Positions 26,116 to 34,303 of a stretch of 64,000 nt of DNA are shown here, in pieces (positions within the stretch are counted from its first letter, which is position 1; every line of letters begins with the position of its first letter). Position numbers and translations under genes: made by a program. The notes beneath the pieces are model-generated. The model saw only the letters and a program-made list of their open reading frames with translations, did not search any database and was not told the DNA's origin. Source of the stretch: Lactobacillus sp. UCMA15818 (GTDB lineage Bacteria; Bacillota; Bacilli; Lactobacillales; Lactobacillaceae); assembly GCF_030400225.1 (NCBI RefSeq), contig NZ_VJYB01000004.1, positions 147,365 to 211,364 on the forward strand, in the 5' to 3' direction.

Positions 26116-27066
26116 ATGAAAGCTTTATATTTCAATGATTTTGGAGATAATTCTGTCTTAAAATACGGAGATATTAATTCTCCTCAAATAAATGCAAATC
26201 AAATATTAGTTAAAACCCAATTTATTGGATTAAACTTTGCCGATATATACCGCCGACGCGGAACTTACCATATTGAAAAACATCAGCCTTACATCAACGG
26301 TTATGAAGCACTAGGAGAAGTTGTTGCAATTGGCAATCATGTCAACGAGGTAAAATTGAAAGATAAAGTTTTCTTTGTAGACGTACCATTCGCCAATGCA
26401 GAATATGTCAGTGTCCCATCTGAAAATGCAATTAGAGTGCCAGAAAATCTGGATTCCAAAGTAGTTGCTTCTGTTGGACTGCAAGGATTAACAGCAGATT
26501 TCTTAGCTCATGATCTTGGGAAAAACATGCCCGGTGGCAACGTATTTATTCACGGTATCAGTGGTGGTGTTGGCCAAATATTGTCTCAAATATTGACCAG
26601 TGATGGGATGAATGTGTATGGCTCTACTTCAACATCTGCAAAACAGAACTTAGCTCTTAATCAAGGAGCTGTAAAAGTCTTTCTGCGAACTACTCCGTGG
26701 AGTCAAAGCTTGCAAGGAAAATTTGATACTATTTATGACGGTGTAGGAAAAACACTTGAACAGAGTCTATCTCTTGCGACTAACAAGGGGAAAGTTGTTT
26801 TTTATGGCATGGCTGGTGGAAATCCACCTAAAATTGACCCACTAAAATTATTAGTACAATCAAAAAGCATTCTAACAGGAGACTTATGGGATTATCTAAA
26901 CAGTGCAGACGAACGAAAAAAACGTAGTCAGAGGCTATTTAGTTATTTTCAAAAAGGGAAGATCCGGGTCAGTGAGCCTACAATCTTTCCGCTGTCTGAA
27001 GGCCAAAAAGCATATGAATATTTAGAATCTGGAAAAAGCGCTGGAAAAATCTTGTTAAGACCATGA
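26116..27066 (+). CDS. Quinone oxidoreductase-like medium-chain dehydrogenase (zeta-crystallin type)
   Basis: A 316-residue zinc-free MDR enzyme. The N-terminal GroES-like part has FIGLNFADIYRRRGTYHIEKHQPYINGYEALGEV (in sections, residues 35-75), and the Rossmann part has GGNVFIHGISGGVGQILSQIL near 140. The lack of zinc-binding cysteines and the NFADIYRRRG motif place it with NADPH:quinone reductases (QOR). It probably reduces quinones or enones; the actual substrate is unknown. It lies upstream of, and in the same direction as, the SAP-domain protein gene. GAGGTGAT precedes the ATG. Confidence 0.9.
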   Translation: MKALYFNDFGDNSVLKYGDINSPQINANQILVKTQFIGLNFADIYRRRGTYHIEKHQPYINGYEALGEVVAIGNHVNEVKLKDKVFFVDVPFANAEYVSVPSENAIRVPENLDSKVVASVGLQGLTADFLAHDLGKNMPGGNVFIHGISGGVGQILSQILTSDGMNVYGSTSTSAKQNLALNQGAVKVFLRTTPWSQSLQGKFDTIYDGVGKTLEQSLSLATNKGKVVFYGMAGGNPPKIDPLKLLVQSKSILTGDLWDYLNSADERKKRSQRLFSYFQKGKIRVSEPTIFPLSEGQKAYEYLESGKSAGKILLRP

Positions 27067-27119
27067 AAATAACCTTTTTGAGCAAATTCTAATATTAATA
27101 TGATAACGGAGTGAATTAG

Positions 27120-27719
27120 ATGCAACTGACGAAAGACGACTTAATAGAATGTTACTTTTACAAAACTGAATTAATACAATTGTGCCGCGAACGTGGTCTC
27201 CCCACATATGGTACAAAAGCTGAACTAAATCAGTATTTAATACTTTTTTTAAACGGGACAAACCCGTCAGATATAAACCCATTTCGTACAAATAACAATA
27301 AAATTTCAGCAGAAACAAAAATCACATTCGACACACGATTAATCGGTGATGGTTTCAAGTTTAATAGCGAAGCCCGTCTCTTCTTTGCTAATTATTATCA
27401 CGTTAAAAAATTCAGCTTTAAAAAAGAAATGGCGATTATTAAACGGCGTGTTGAAACACAAAAACAGACAGACTATACCATTCGAGATTTCATCACTGAA
27501 TTTGAAAATACTACACAAATTAGCGATAATCCTGAGGAACAAACTTATCAATGGAATAATTTTGTCAAGGACTTCAATAGAGATCCTGCTAGTAAAAACT
27601 TCAATTCTCGTATGAAAACAGCTGCCAGACTTTGGAATATTGTAAAAGCTACAAACAAACCAAAGAAATATTCTCATGATTTGCTTCATCGGTACTCTCA
27701 ACAAACACAAGATCCATAA
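27120..27719 (+). CDS. SAP-domain protein with DUF6434-like C-terminus
   Basis: A 199-residue basic protein. Residues 1-45 form a SAP-like helix-turn-helix element (LTKDDLIECYFYKTELIQLCRERGLPTYGTKAELNQYL), a fold that binds nucleic acids. The rest (TFDTRLIGDGFKFNSEARLFFANYYHVKKFSFKKEMA ... DYTIRDFITEFEN) matches the uncharacterised domain found with SAP in cytoplasmic Firmicutes proteins. Function unknown. It starts 53 bp after the QOR-like gene and may share its transcript. CGGAGTGA lies before the ATG. Confidence 0.75.
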   Translation: MQLTKDDLIECYFYKTELIQLCRERGLPTYGTKAELNQYLILFLNGTNPSDINPFRTNNNKISAETKITFDTRLIGDGFKFNSEARLFFANYYHVKKFSFKKEMAIIKRRVETQKQTDYTIRDFITEFENTTQISDNPEEQTYQWNNFVKDFNRDPASKNFNSRMKTAARLWNIVKATNKPKKYSHDLLHRYSQQTQDP

Positions 27720-27858
27720 TCCGTTAGAAATTTTAAAATATTACTGGACAGAGACTAGCTTCAAATCAGCTTAATTTTTTTATTTAACTGTTTTTAAAAT
27801 CTAGTTTGCTGTAGAATGTACTTGTTAATTATTTTACAAACTATTGGAGGAATTATAG

Positions 27859-28620
27859 ATGACTAAAACAGTTGTAATTACAGGTGGAGTATCAGGAATG
27901 GGTCTCAGTGCATCCAAGCTTTTCCTGTCAAAGGGTTGGAATGTCATGATAGCAGATTTTAATAAAGAACTTGGTGAAAAAGTATATACAGAATTATCCT
28001 CAAAATACTCAACAAAACAAGTTGCTTTTCAAAAAACTGATGTCTCAAATGCTGCTTCTGTAGCTGACTTAAAGATCAAAACCAGCCAACTATTCGGTCA
28101 AGTTGATAGTGTTATCAATAATGCAGGTATTTTTACCAAAGGTGCCTTGCATGAGGTTGCTGAAGATGCTTGGGATAGAATCATGGCAATTGACGTAAAA
28201 TCGGTTTACTTGATGACAAAAGCATTTGTACCTGACATGATAAAACAAAAAGCAGGAACAATTGTCAATACAGCTTCTATATCTGGATTGACCGGTGATT
28301 ATAATATGGCTGCTTACAATGCTGCTAAGGGTGCTTTAGTCAATCTTGTACGTGCAATGGCTCTTGACTATGGCAAATACGGTATTAGAGTCAACAATAT
28401 TAATCCAGGTCCAACGATGACTCCCATGTTTAAGGCTAATCCTCAATCAGTGATTGATACCTTCAAAAAGGCCAGCCCACTGGGAAAATTAGCAGAACCT
28501 GATGATATTGCACGTGTCATGTACTTCTTAGCCTCTGATGAATCCAACCCAATTACTGGTGAAAACATCCCTGTTTCTGCAGGTTTTGAAATCTACAGTG
28601 GACAACCTGTTCAAAAGTAA
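27859..28620 (+). CDS. Short-chain dehydrogenase/reductase (SDR)
   Basis: A 253-residue classical SDR. The cofactor motif TGGVSGMGLSA is at residues 8-18, an Asp (IADFNKELG) after strand 2 suggests NAD(H), NNAG is near 90, and the catalytic Ser and Tyr-Lys are in NTASISGLTGDYNMAAYNAAKGALV near 140-160. The C-terminus (ASDESNPITGENIPVSAGFEIYS) is that of glucose-dehydrogenase/diacetyl-reductase-like members, so a role such as acetoin or diacetyl reduction is possible but unproven. It is a lone gene with TGGAGG before the ATG. Confidence 0.9.
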   Translation: MTKTVVITGGVSGMGLSASKLFLSKGWNVMIADFNKELGEKVYTELSSKYSTKQVAFQKTDVSNAASVADLKIKTSQLFGQVDSVINNAGIFTKGALHEVAEDAWDRIMAIDVKSVYLMTKAFVPDMIKQKAGTIVNTASISGLTGDYNMAAYNAAKGALVNLVRAMALDYGKYGIRVNNINPGPTMTPMFKANPQSVIDTFKKASPLGKLAEPDDIARVMYFLASDESNPITGENIPVSAGFEIYSGQPVQK

Positions 28621-28623
28621 CAT

Positions 28624-28699
28624 AGTCTAAATTACTCATAGCAAAGTATGTGCTGTGTTCATAATTTCGTGTTAGTGCTCAAATCTTACCGACGTTGTA
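28624..28699 (+). repeat. Dispersed intergenic repeat, 3' half only
   Basis: Contains TCTAAATTACTCATAGCAAA, a variable middle, TTCGTGTTAGTGCTC and CTTACCGACGTTGTAATG. The first half of the repeat is absent; the SDR stop codon is directly upstream. Confidence 0.7.
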
Positions 28700-28729
28700 A
28701 TGTCTTAAGAAAATAGCTTCATCTTGACG

Positions 28730-28921
28730 TGTACCCCTAAAGTTGGAACATAACTTTGAGGGTATTTATTTATGACAAAAGTGTCACTGAAAGTAAAAAT
28801 TAAAGCAGTTGCAGAGTACCATACCAGTATTCAAGTTAAAGCGACAGTTGTGAGAAAAGAACTGAGCGCAGTAATAAACTCTTGGATAGAGTACTATAAT
28901 ATCAAGCAAATTCAAAATTAG
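28730..28921 (+). mobile_element. Internally deleted IS3-family insertion sequence remnant
   Basis: The left end TGTACCCCTAAAGTTGGAA resembles IS3/IS150-type terminal repeats. A 49-codon reading frame at 28772-28921 starts like an OrfA transposase (MTKVSLKVKIKAVAEYHTS). Its end, SWIEYYNIKQIQN, resembles the C-terminus of OrfB, where a terminal YYN-x-KRIQ is common. The catalytic DDE region is missing, so the two ends have been joined by a large deletion. It cannot be active. Confidence 0.65.
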
Positions 28922-28947
28922 TTAAATAATAGGGCCCTCAAATTTAT

Positions 28948-29250
28948 CTATTGATTCAAGATCTCATGCGACCCGGTTGCAACCAATAACAAAACCAATT
29001 CGTTATGGTCTAGATGATAAACGACAATCCAGTTATCATAATTTTTACCATAGTTTCCATATCTGGCAGGATGAAATTCACGATAGCCACGCCACTGCCC
29101 TTTCAATGCATGATCTTTAATCCGTCTCAAAACAAGTACGTCTTGTTCAGCAATTGCTTTTAAACAAGGCTTCAAGATAGTTATCGGAAAGTGCTTTTTC
29201 GCTAATTTTTTTAATTCTCGTTCGAAAGACTTGGTCTGCTTAATTTGCAT
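28948..29250 (-). CDS. YafQ/RelE-family mRNA interferase toxin
   Basis: A 100-residue type II toxin. The sequence has the YafQ pattern: KSFERELKKLAKKHFP, then LRRIKDHALKGQWRGYREFHP around residues 41-61 and DNWIVVYHLDHNELVLLLVATGSHEIL at the end, with the His residues typical of YafQ near the C-terminus. Such toxins cut mRNA on the ribosome. It overlaps the antitoxin gene by 11 bp and is downstream of it, the usual order. It sits between an IS3 remnant and a decayed gene zone. Confidence 0.9.
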   Translation of the reverse strand: MQIKQTKSFERELKKLAKKHFPITILKPCLKAIAEQDVLVLRRIKDHALKGQWRGYREFHPARYGNYGKNYDNWIVVYHLDHNELVLLLVATGSHEILNQ

Positions 29251-29518
29251 CTAACTTATCGATCCAATCATCAAAGTCCGTCAAGGAGCCAATCTTTTTT
29301 ACCTGACCCGTTTCTGCTTCTTTTTTAGCTGCTAAGGCTTCTGGAGAATCTAAAAAGCTAACTAAACGAACTTCATTGTTGGCCGCCTTAACCAAAGATA
29401 AACGAATATACTCAGAAACAGTTAACCCTTGTTTCGCTAGGTTAGCTTTAGCTCGTTCACTAATATCGGATGTCACGCGAGTTGAAATCGTCTTGTTTTT
29501 AATCACGGTATTGCTCAT
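29240..29518 (-). CDS. RelB/DinJ family antitoxin
   Basis: A 92-residue ribbon-helix-helix antitoxin that pairs with the overlapping YafQ-like toxin. The N-terminal strand NKTISTRVTSDISERAKANLAKQGLTVSEYIRLSLV (residues 7-42) is the DNA-binding RHH unit; the acidic C-terminal tail (LTDFDDWIDKLDAN) would wrap the toxin. Antitoxins of this type repress their own operon. GGGGAGA lies just before the ATG. Confidence 0.9.
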   Translation of the reverse strand: MSNTVIKNKTISTRVTSDISERAKANLAKQGLTVSEYIRLSLVKAANNEVRLVSFLDSPEALAAKKEAETGQVKKIGSLTDFDDWIDKLDAN

Positions 29519-29647
29519 TTAATCTCCCCCCTTTTGTGTTTACCATTGTATTACACTTATTATATTGCCTTTTTATAATTATTTCAACTATCCAATTTCC
29601 AGATTAGCTAAGAAAGAGATTATTACATAGCAACTGTCTGGTCACTC

Positions 29648-29810
29648 AAGAAGAACCCTTGCCACTTTAGCAAGTCTCTATCTTATAATAGTGCTCGAAA
29701 AGAATTGTGTCTCTTTATCTGTTGTCGGTCTATATTTCAAAGAATAATCATAATATCAACTCTCTTTAACCATTGCAAAACACCTCTTCCAAAGTTAAGG
29801 GGTTCTTCTT
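29648..29810. repeat. Inverted-repeat pair, possible small MITE
   Basis: AAGAAGAACCCTT (29648-29660) and AAGGGGTTCTTCTT (29797-29810) are inverted copies. The similarity extends imperfectly inward to about 27 nt on each side. About 110 bp of unremarkable DNA lies between them. The size fits a miniature element or two ends left by a larger deleted element. No target duplication is certain. Confidence 0.45.
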
Positions 29811-29814
29811 CACG

Positions 29815-29985
29815 AAAATCAAAAGGGTGTCATATCTTGAAAGTGAAATTGAACAGTTACGTAACTCAAAAAGTACGGCAAATAAACAAACAGTTACAAG
29901 TAAGTTAACTGATGATATTCAATTTTATACTGATGCTTTGGAGCAGGTAGTGATAAAATTGAAAAATATTGCCTTTCTAAATTAA
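29815..29985 (+). pseudogene. Coiled-coil remnant, possibly the tail of a MerR-type regulator
   Basis: The frame reads IKRVSYLESEIEQLRNSKSTANKQTVTSKLTDDIQFYTDALEQVVIKLKNI in sections, a helical segment like the dimerisation tail of MerR proteins. No DNA-binding domain precedes it; the inverted-repeat element ends at 29810, directly before the frame. It is followed 24 bp later by a broken MFS gene on the same strand. The family assignment is a guess. Confidence 0.3.
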
Positions 29986-30009
29986 ATTGTTGATGGGAGT
30001 ATTTTATAG

Positions 30010-30793
30010 ATGAAGAGTGAAAAAGAGTTTATTACAATATTAATTTTAGAATGCATCTCAGCCATTGGTAGTCTTTCTTGATGCAATTTCATACGTGATT
30101 ATTTCAATTCCATTATTTTTCTTTGCTATTCCGACAGATACTCATAAAGGTGAATCCGTTATACAAGATTTGACTGCTGGAGTTAAGATCTTAAAATCGG
30201 ATAATTATTTAAAAATACTTGCAATTCTAGATACTTCTGGAAATCTATTTGCACCTTTTATTGTGACCCTTTTACTACCAATGACTTCAAAATATTGGAT
30301 TAAAGATATATCTAAATTGGCAATGAATCTTGATTTTTCGTTGACCAGTAATACATTATATGGATTTTTAAGTGCATTATTATTTGTTGGTACCTTAATT
30401 GGCGGAATTACTTTTTCTTGGAAAGGTGGTTTTAAAAATAATTACGGCAATTTAACTTTCGGATACATTGGTGCGGCTGTTAGTATTATTATCGTTGCAT
30501 CAGTAAATTTATATATTGGGATAATCGGTCTTTTATTATCGGGATTTGTTGTGCCATTTGTTAATGCAACTATGTATGCCGTTTTGATGGATAAGGTTTC
30601 AGCGGCAGATCAAGGAAAGGTGTTTACTTTGTATAATGCATTGTCTATAGGTACATATCCTGTTGGATTGTTAATTATCAATGCATTAGGTGGTATTCCA
30701 AGTTTTCAAATTTTGTTGATTGGTGGTCTAGTAAACTTTTTAGTCAGTTCTATTTGTTTACTGGTTGGTCGTATCTCACTACAACATTGTTGA
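30010..30793 (+). pseudogene. Truncated MFS transporter gene
   Basis: The start MKSEKEFITILILECISAIGS at 30010 looks like an MFS N-terminus and hits a stop after 23 codons. The reading frame then resumes at about 30065 as VVFLDAISYVIISIPLFF, which corresponds to the end of the first six-helix half, and runs through the second half (about 240 residues, roughly seven helices). Most of the first half is therefore deleted and the frame is shifted. The remaining reading frame from an ATG at 30065 has no ribosome site and is unlikely to be functional. Confidence 0.7.
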
Positions 30794-30815
30794 TGTGTAA
30801 TCTTAGAACCGTTCT

Positions 30816-30928
30816 TGTACTTTGCTATGAGTAATTCGAAGTTAGACAGAGAATTTTTACTTATGGAACATGTTTATACGGAATAAATAGAGGAACTGAA
30901 TCAAAATTTAACTTTTGACCCATCCCCT
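30816..30928 (-). repeat. Dispersed intergenic repeat, partial copy in reverse orientation
   Basis: On the minus strand it reads GGGTCAAAAGTTAAATTTTG, TTTATTCCGTATAAACATGT, TCTGTCTAACTTCGAATTAC and CTCATAGCAAAGTAC, and is missing the last 60 bp. It lies just after the MFS pseudogene. Confidence 0.8.
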
Positions 30929-31120
30929 CATAGAAACATTAAAATTTATTCCAATTATTTCAGTACGGTTCACCTTCTCCATAAAAAAGGGTTGAAGCTA
31001 TTTCTTTCACACATTTATTTTTTTGACTTAACGATGACGCTTTACCATGGTCTTCTTTGAAAGCTGTATAAAATTTTTCTCATATTTTTGAAGGACTGCA
31101 AGTGAAACTGCTTAGAAAAA

Positions 31121-31249
31121 TTATTCATTACTGACAACAACTTTGCCAATCATATGATTAGACTCAACCAATTTGTGAGCTCTCTTTAGATTTGCAACAT
31201 TAATTGGCGAGAGTGTTTTGTTCAAAGTAGTTTTTATAATTTCTTGGTC
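31121..31249 (-). pseudogene. C-terminal fragment of the interrupted zinc-type oxidoreductase
   Basis: The minus-strand frame reads DQEIIKTTLNKTLSPINVA, then NLKRAHKLVESNHMIGKVVV, then SNE and a stop at 31121. This is the normal C-terminus of NADPH:quinone reductase-like MDR proteins (ANLKKAHxLVESGxxIGKxVL). It continues the gene at 32657-33556 and is cut off from it by the TnpB element. Confidence 0.85.
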
Positions 31250-31252
31250 TAG

Positions 31253-32656
31253 TGACTTACGTCGGCACTAAAATACCGAGTTTCTAGGAACAAGCATAAC
31301 TTATCTCATACATTTCAGTATTCGACAGCGGTTTACTCTATTTACTAAGGTTTAGCCCAAACCAAGTTTTAATATATTTTTGCTTGCATTTACATCTCTA
31401 TCTAGCTGTGTATGGCATTGAGGACAAGTCCAAACACGAATATCTAGTTCGTGTTTACCAGCATCATACCCACAATTAAAGCAGAGTTGACTAGTCTTGT
31501 ATGGATTAACCACACTAAGGGCTTTACCATACCATTTGCACTTATATTCCAACATTAGTCTAAGCATTCTCCAAGATTGATTAGCGATTGCGCTGGCTAA
31601 TTTGTGATTTTTAATCATATTATTAGTTTTCAAATCTTCAATCACTATTTTGTCATATTTTCTAACTAGCCCAGTTGTAATCTTATGAAGATAATCTTTC
31701 CTCTGGTTAGCTATCTTTTCATTATATTTAGCGACCATCTGCTTAGCCTTGGTATAGTTCTTAAAGCCAGCTAGCTCTCTAGATTCAACGACTTTGTTGT
31801 GTTTATCCCAAGCTATTTCTTTCTTAGCTTGTTCTCTACGTCTAGCTAGTCGTTTTTCCCAGTAGTGTTTCTTCTTAGCGAGAATCTGATCAAACCTAAT
31901 TGTCGGATATTTAACAGCATCTGATGTGCTTATTAAATCGGCTATCCCCATATCCAAACCGACAGCTTGACTTGTCTTACCAAATTGTGTTTGGTTTTCA
32001 CACTCAATTAGTAAAACACAGTAGAACTTGCCTGTTGGACTTAACTGGATAGTAATTGACTTGATTTTGTCATTAGTGAACTTCCCTCTGTACTTCATAA
32101 TACCTAATTTAGGCAGCTTCAAATAATGATTGTCAATCAATCTAACATTATTATTTATACATTTAGACTTAAATCTTTGCTTTGGAAATTTTCGAGACTT
32201 AAATTTAGGATATCCCCCAAGTTTCTTAAAAAATCTTTGGAAAGCTACAGCTAGAGTTTCACAAGTGTCTTGTAGTGAGGTGCTCTCAGCTTGTTTTAAC
32301 CATGAATATTCCGTTTTTAATTGTTTTACTAAGAAGTTCATTGCAAAACCATTTAAGAACTTAGAATCTTTATTATTTTTATAACGCTTGCTTTGCATCT
32401 CCAACATCTGATTCCAAACAAATCTAGCCGCTCCAAAGTTCTCAACTATTTGTTTTTGTTGTTCTAAATTAGGATATATCCGTAGTTTAAGTCCTTGATA
32501 CATTCAGTTTCACCTCCTTTGATGTCAAGTTTTTCTCCAGAACAGGTACTCCGTTTCAGCATATTGAGAACCAATTAACAGAATACAATTCTGGGCGGTC
32601 AAGGCACTAATTCATTTTACGCTTAAAAGCATCAGTTTTCTTAGTTACCGACCCTA
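31253..32656 (-). mobile_element. IS605/IS1341-type transposon carrying tnpB only
   Basis: An element of about 1.4 kb inserted in an MDR oxidoreductase gene. Joining the flanks (coding for KISSL on one side and LDQEIIKTT on the other) restores an open frame without duplicated target bases, as expected for the IS200/IS605 mode. A subterminal hairpin CGGTA-TTTTAG-TGCCG (minus strand, 31265-31280) lies near the right end. There is no tnpA, so movement would need a transposase in trans. Boundaries are accurate to a few bases only. Confidence 0.75.
31352..32503 (-). CDS. tnpB: TnpB RNA-guided nuclease (IS605 OrfB)
   Basis: A 383-residue TnpB protein, the compact relative of Cas12. Motifs in order: N-terminal LRIYPNLEQQKQIVENFGAARFVWNQML, RuvC-I VGLDMGIADL with Asp184, RuvC-II KIVIEDLKTNNM with Glu289, a zinc finger with Cys341, Cys344, Cys360 and Cys363, and RuvC-III LDRDVNASKNIL with Asp368/370. 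All catalytic residues are present, so the nuclease may be active. AAAGGAGGTGA precedes the ATG. By analogy with characterised TnpBs, the guide RNA would come from the right end of the element (31253-31352) and its guide from the flanking oxidoreductase gene. Confidence 0.93.
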   Translation of the reverse strand: MYQGLKLRIYPNLEQQKQIVENFGAARFVWNQMLEMQSKRYKNNKDSKFLNGFAMNFLVKQLKTEYSWLKQAESTSLQDTCETLAVAFQRFFKKLGGYPKFKSRKFPKQRFKSKCINNNVRLIDNHYLKLPKLGIMKYRGKFTNDKIKSITIQLSPTGKFYCVLLIECENQTQFGKTSQAVGLDMGIADLISTSDAVKYPTIRFDQILAKKKHYWEKRLARRREQAKKEIAWDKHNKVVESRELAGFKNYTKAKQMVAKYNEKIANQRKDYLHKITTGLVRKYDKIVIEDLKTNNMIKNHKLASAIANQSWRMLRLMLEYKCKWYGKALSVVNPYKTSQLCFNCGYDAGKHELDIRVWTCPQCHTQLDRDVNASKNILKLGLG

Positions 32657-33556
32657 TAAAGATGAAATCTTATCTAAGATCTCATGCTGCGTAATCATAT
32701 CTGGTGTCTGATAAAAAGATTTTGTGTACATCCACTCCCACGCAAACTTTGCTCTTTTCTTTGTTAATTTACGCAAATCAACTGGATGCTTATTTTCAGT
32801 AATAGATGCTATTTTACCACTTGGTTTAATGATTTCTACCATCTCATCCCAATGACCATCTAAATCATTCAATTCCAGGATGTAGTCAACGTACCTATAA
32901 CCTAATTTTCTAACTTCTTGTACCAAATCTTGTCGATGATTCACAACTTCATCTGCTCCAAACTTTCTGACCCACTCAATAGTTTCCAGTCTGGATGCTG
33001 TTGCAATTACATTTAGTCCTGCCCAATTAGCCAATTGAGTTGCAATCGAACCAACACCTCCAGCACCATTGATAATCAAAATTGTTTGCTTTTCATTATT
33101 TTTCTTATCATTCGGATCAATCTCAAGTTGTTCAAATAACGCTTCCCAAGCAGTCAACGAAGTCAATGGCATCGCTGCTGCTTGTCCTATTGTCAATTTT
33201 TTTGGTGCATGTCCGACAATTTTTTCATCAACGATTTGATATTCACTGTTACTTCCAGAACGTTTAAAAGCACCTGCATAAAAAACATGCTCTCCCTTTC
33301 TAAATAATGTAACATTTTCCCCCACAGATTCCACGACTCCAACAGCATCCCAACCAATTATTTTTGGCTCTTTTAAAATACGATGACTTGCCTTTCTAAC
33401 ACCAACATCTACTGGGTTAACCGAGACAGCCTCAACTTTGACTAACAGATCATGACCCTTTGCAATTGGTTTAGCTACTTCAAATTCAATTAAGCTCTCC
33501 TCTGCAGTGATTGGTAAATACTTTTTAAATCCGATTGCTTTCATCATCTGCTTCAT
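32657..33556 (-). pseudogene. Zinc-type alcohol dehydrogenase / quinone reductase, 3' end displaced by TnpB element
   Basis: This fragment encodes residues 1-300 of an MDR protein of about 340 residues. The N-terminal half has VEAVSVNPVDVGVRKASH and IIGWDAVGVVESVGENV; the cofactor domain has ILIINGAGGVGSIATQLANWAGLNVIATAS near residue 162. It ends in HEILDKISSL, followed at once by a stop formed in the inserted element. The true tail is at 31121-31249. The group is the zinc-binding-ADH-family quinone reductase that is usually controlled by a divergent HxlR protein, exactly as here. The truncated protein lacks a C-terminal strand and helix and is probably inactive. Confidence 0.85.
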
Positions 33557-33734
33557 AGTTAATTACCTTCTTTCATATCTTATAGTAATTAACTGATAAT
33601 ATCTTGCAATATTGAAATTTAAGTAACTAGTAACAAATTATTCACTAGTGAATGCTATTTAAATGCTTTATTATGAGTATAAAAGAATATATGTTTTACT
33701 GCTAACTTTAATCATAGTCAAAGGAGCGTTAATT

Positions 33735-34097
33735 ATGAAACGTCATCTTTACAATTGCCAGCCAGGTTGCCCAGTAGAGAGCACTTTACAAATAATATCC
33801 GGTAAATGGAAGGCAGTGATTTTATATCACTTTATCAAAAATAATGTCTGTCACTTTGGTGAACTACAACGTACTATGCAGGATTGCTCTCGGAGAATGC
33901 TAGCTCTTCAGCTACGAGAATTAGAAAGTGATGGAGTAATTGAAAAAACGATTTATCCTGTTATGCCACCAAAAACAGATTACAAATTAACTGCTTTTGG
34001 AAAAACATTAATTCCTGTAATCAAATCAATGGAAGAATGGGGTAACTTATATAATCAAAGAATAATCGCAAAAGATGATGTGTCAGCTAATGACTAA
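33735..34097 (+). CDS. HxlR family transcriptional regulator
   Basis: A 120-residue winged-helix regulator of the HxlR/DUF24 family. It begins MKRHLYNCQPGCPVESTLQIISGKWK, with the cysteine near the N-terminus (Cys8/Cys12) used by members such as HypR/YodB to sense electrophiles. The sequence continues with ILYHFI, FGELQRTMQDCSRRMLALQLRELESDGVIEK and YKLTAFGKTL. The ATG at 33735 is chosen for AAAGGAG 9 nt upstream. It is divergent from the split oxidoreductase, its likely target, so the regulator outlived the function of its target gene. Confidence 0.9.
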   Translation: MKRHLYNCQPGCPVESTLQIISGKWKAVILYHFIKNNVCHFGELQRTMQDCSRRMLALQLRELESDGVIEKTIYPVMPPKTDYKLTAFGKTLIPVIKSMEEWGNLYNQRIIAKDDVSAND

Positions 34098-34303
34098 TCC
34101 AACTTTAAACTTTTTTGACACTAAACTCATAAATTCTAATTACTAGTTTAGCTATTTCAGCAAAAAATACCATAAGAAGAGACTACATCCCCTTTTCTTA
34201 CAGTATCTTTATTACGCTTGTATACAGCCTTATCTGTAGAACTTATGACCAATGTTTACAATATAGATTTCCAAGCAATAACTTATCTCAAAATTAAATA
34301 TTT

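Noticed and set aside
28772..28921. 49-codon frame as a real small gene
   Set aside because: Its start matches an IS3 OrfA start and its end an OrfB end, with an IS-like terminus upstream; it is an insertion sequence scar.
30065..30793. Intact small MFS-type transporter of about 240 residues
   Set aside because: No ribosome site precedes the ATG, and an out-of-frame MFS N-terminus lies directly upstream, so it is a remnant.
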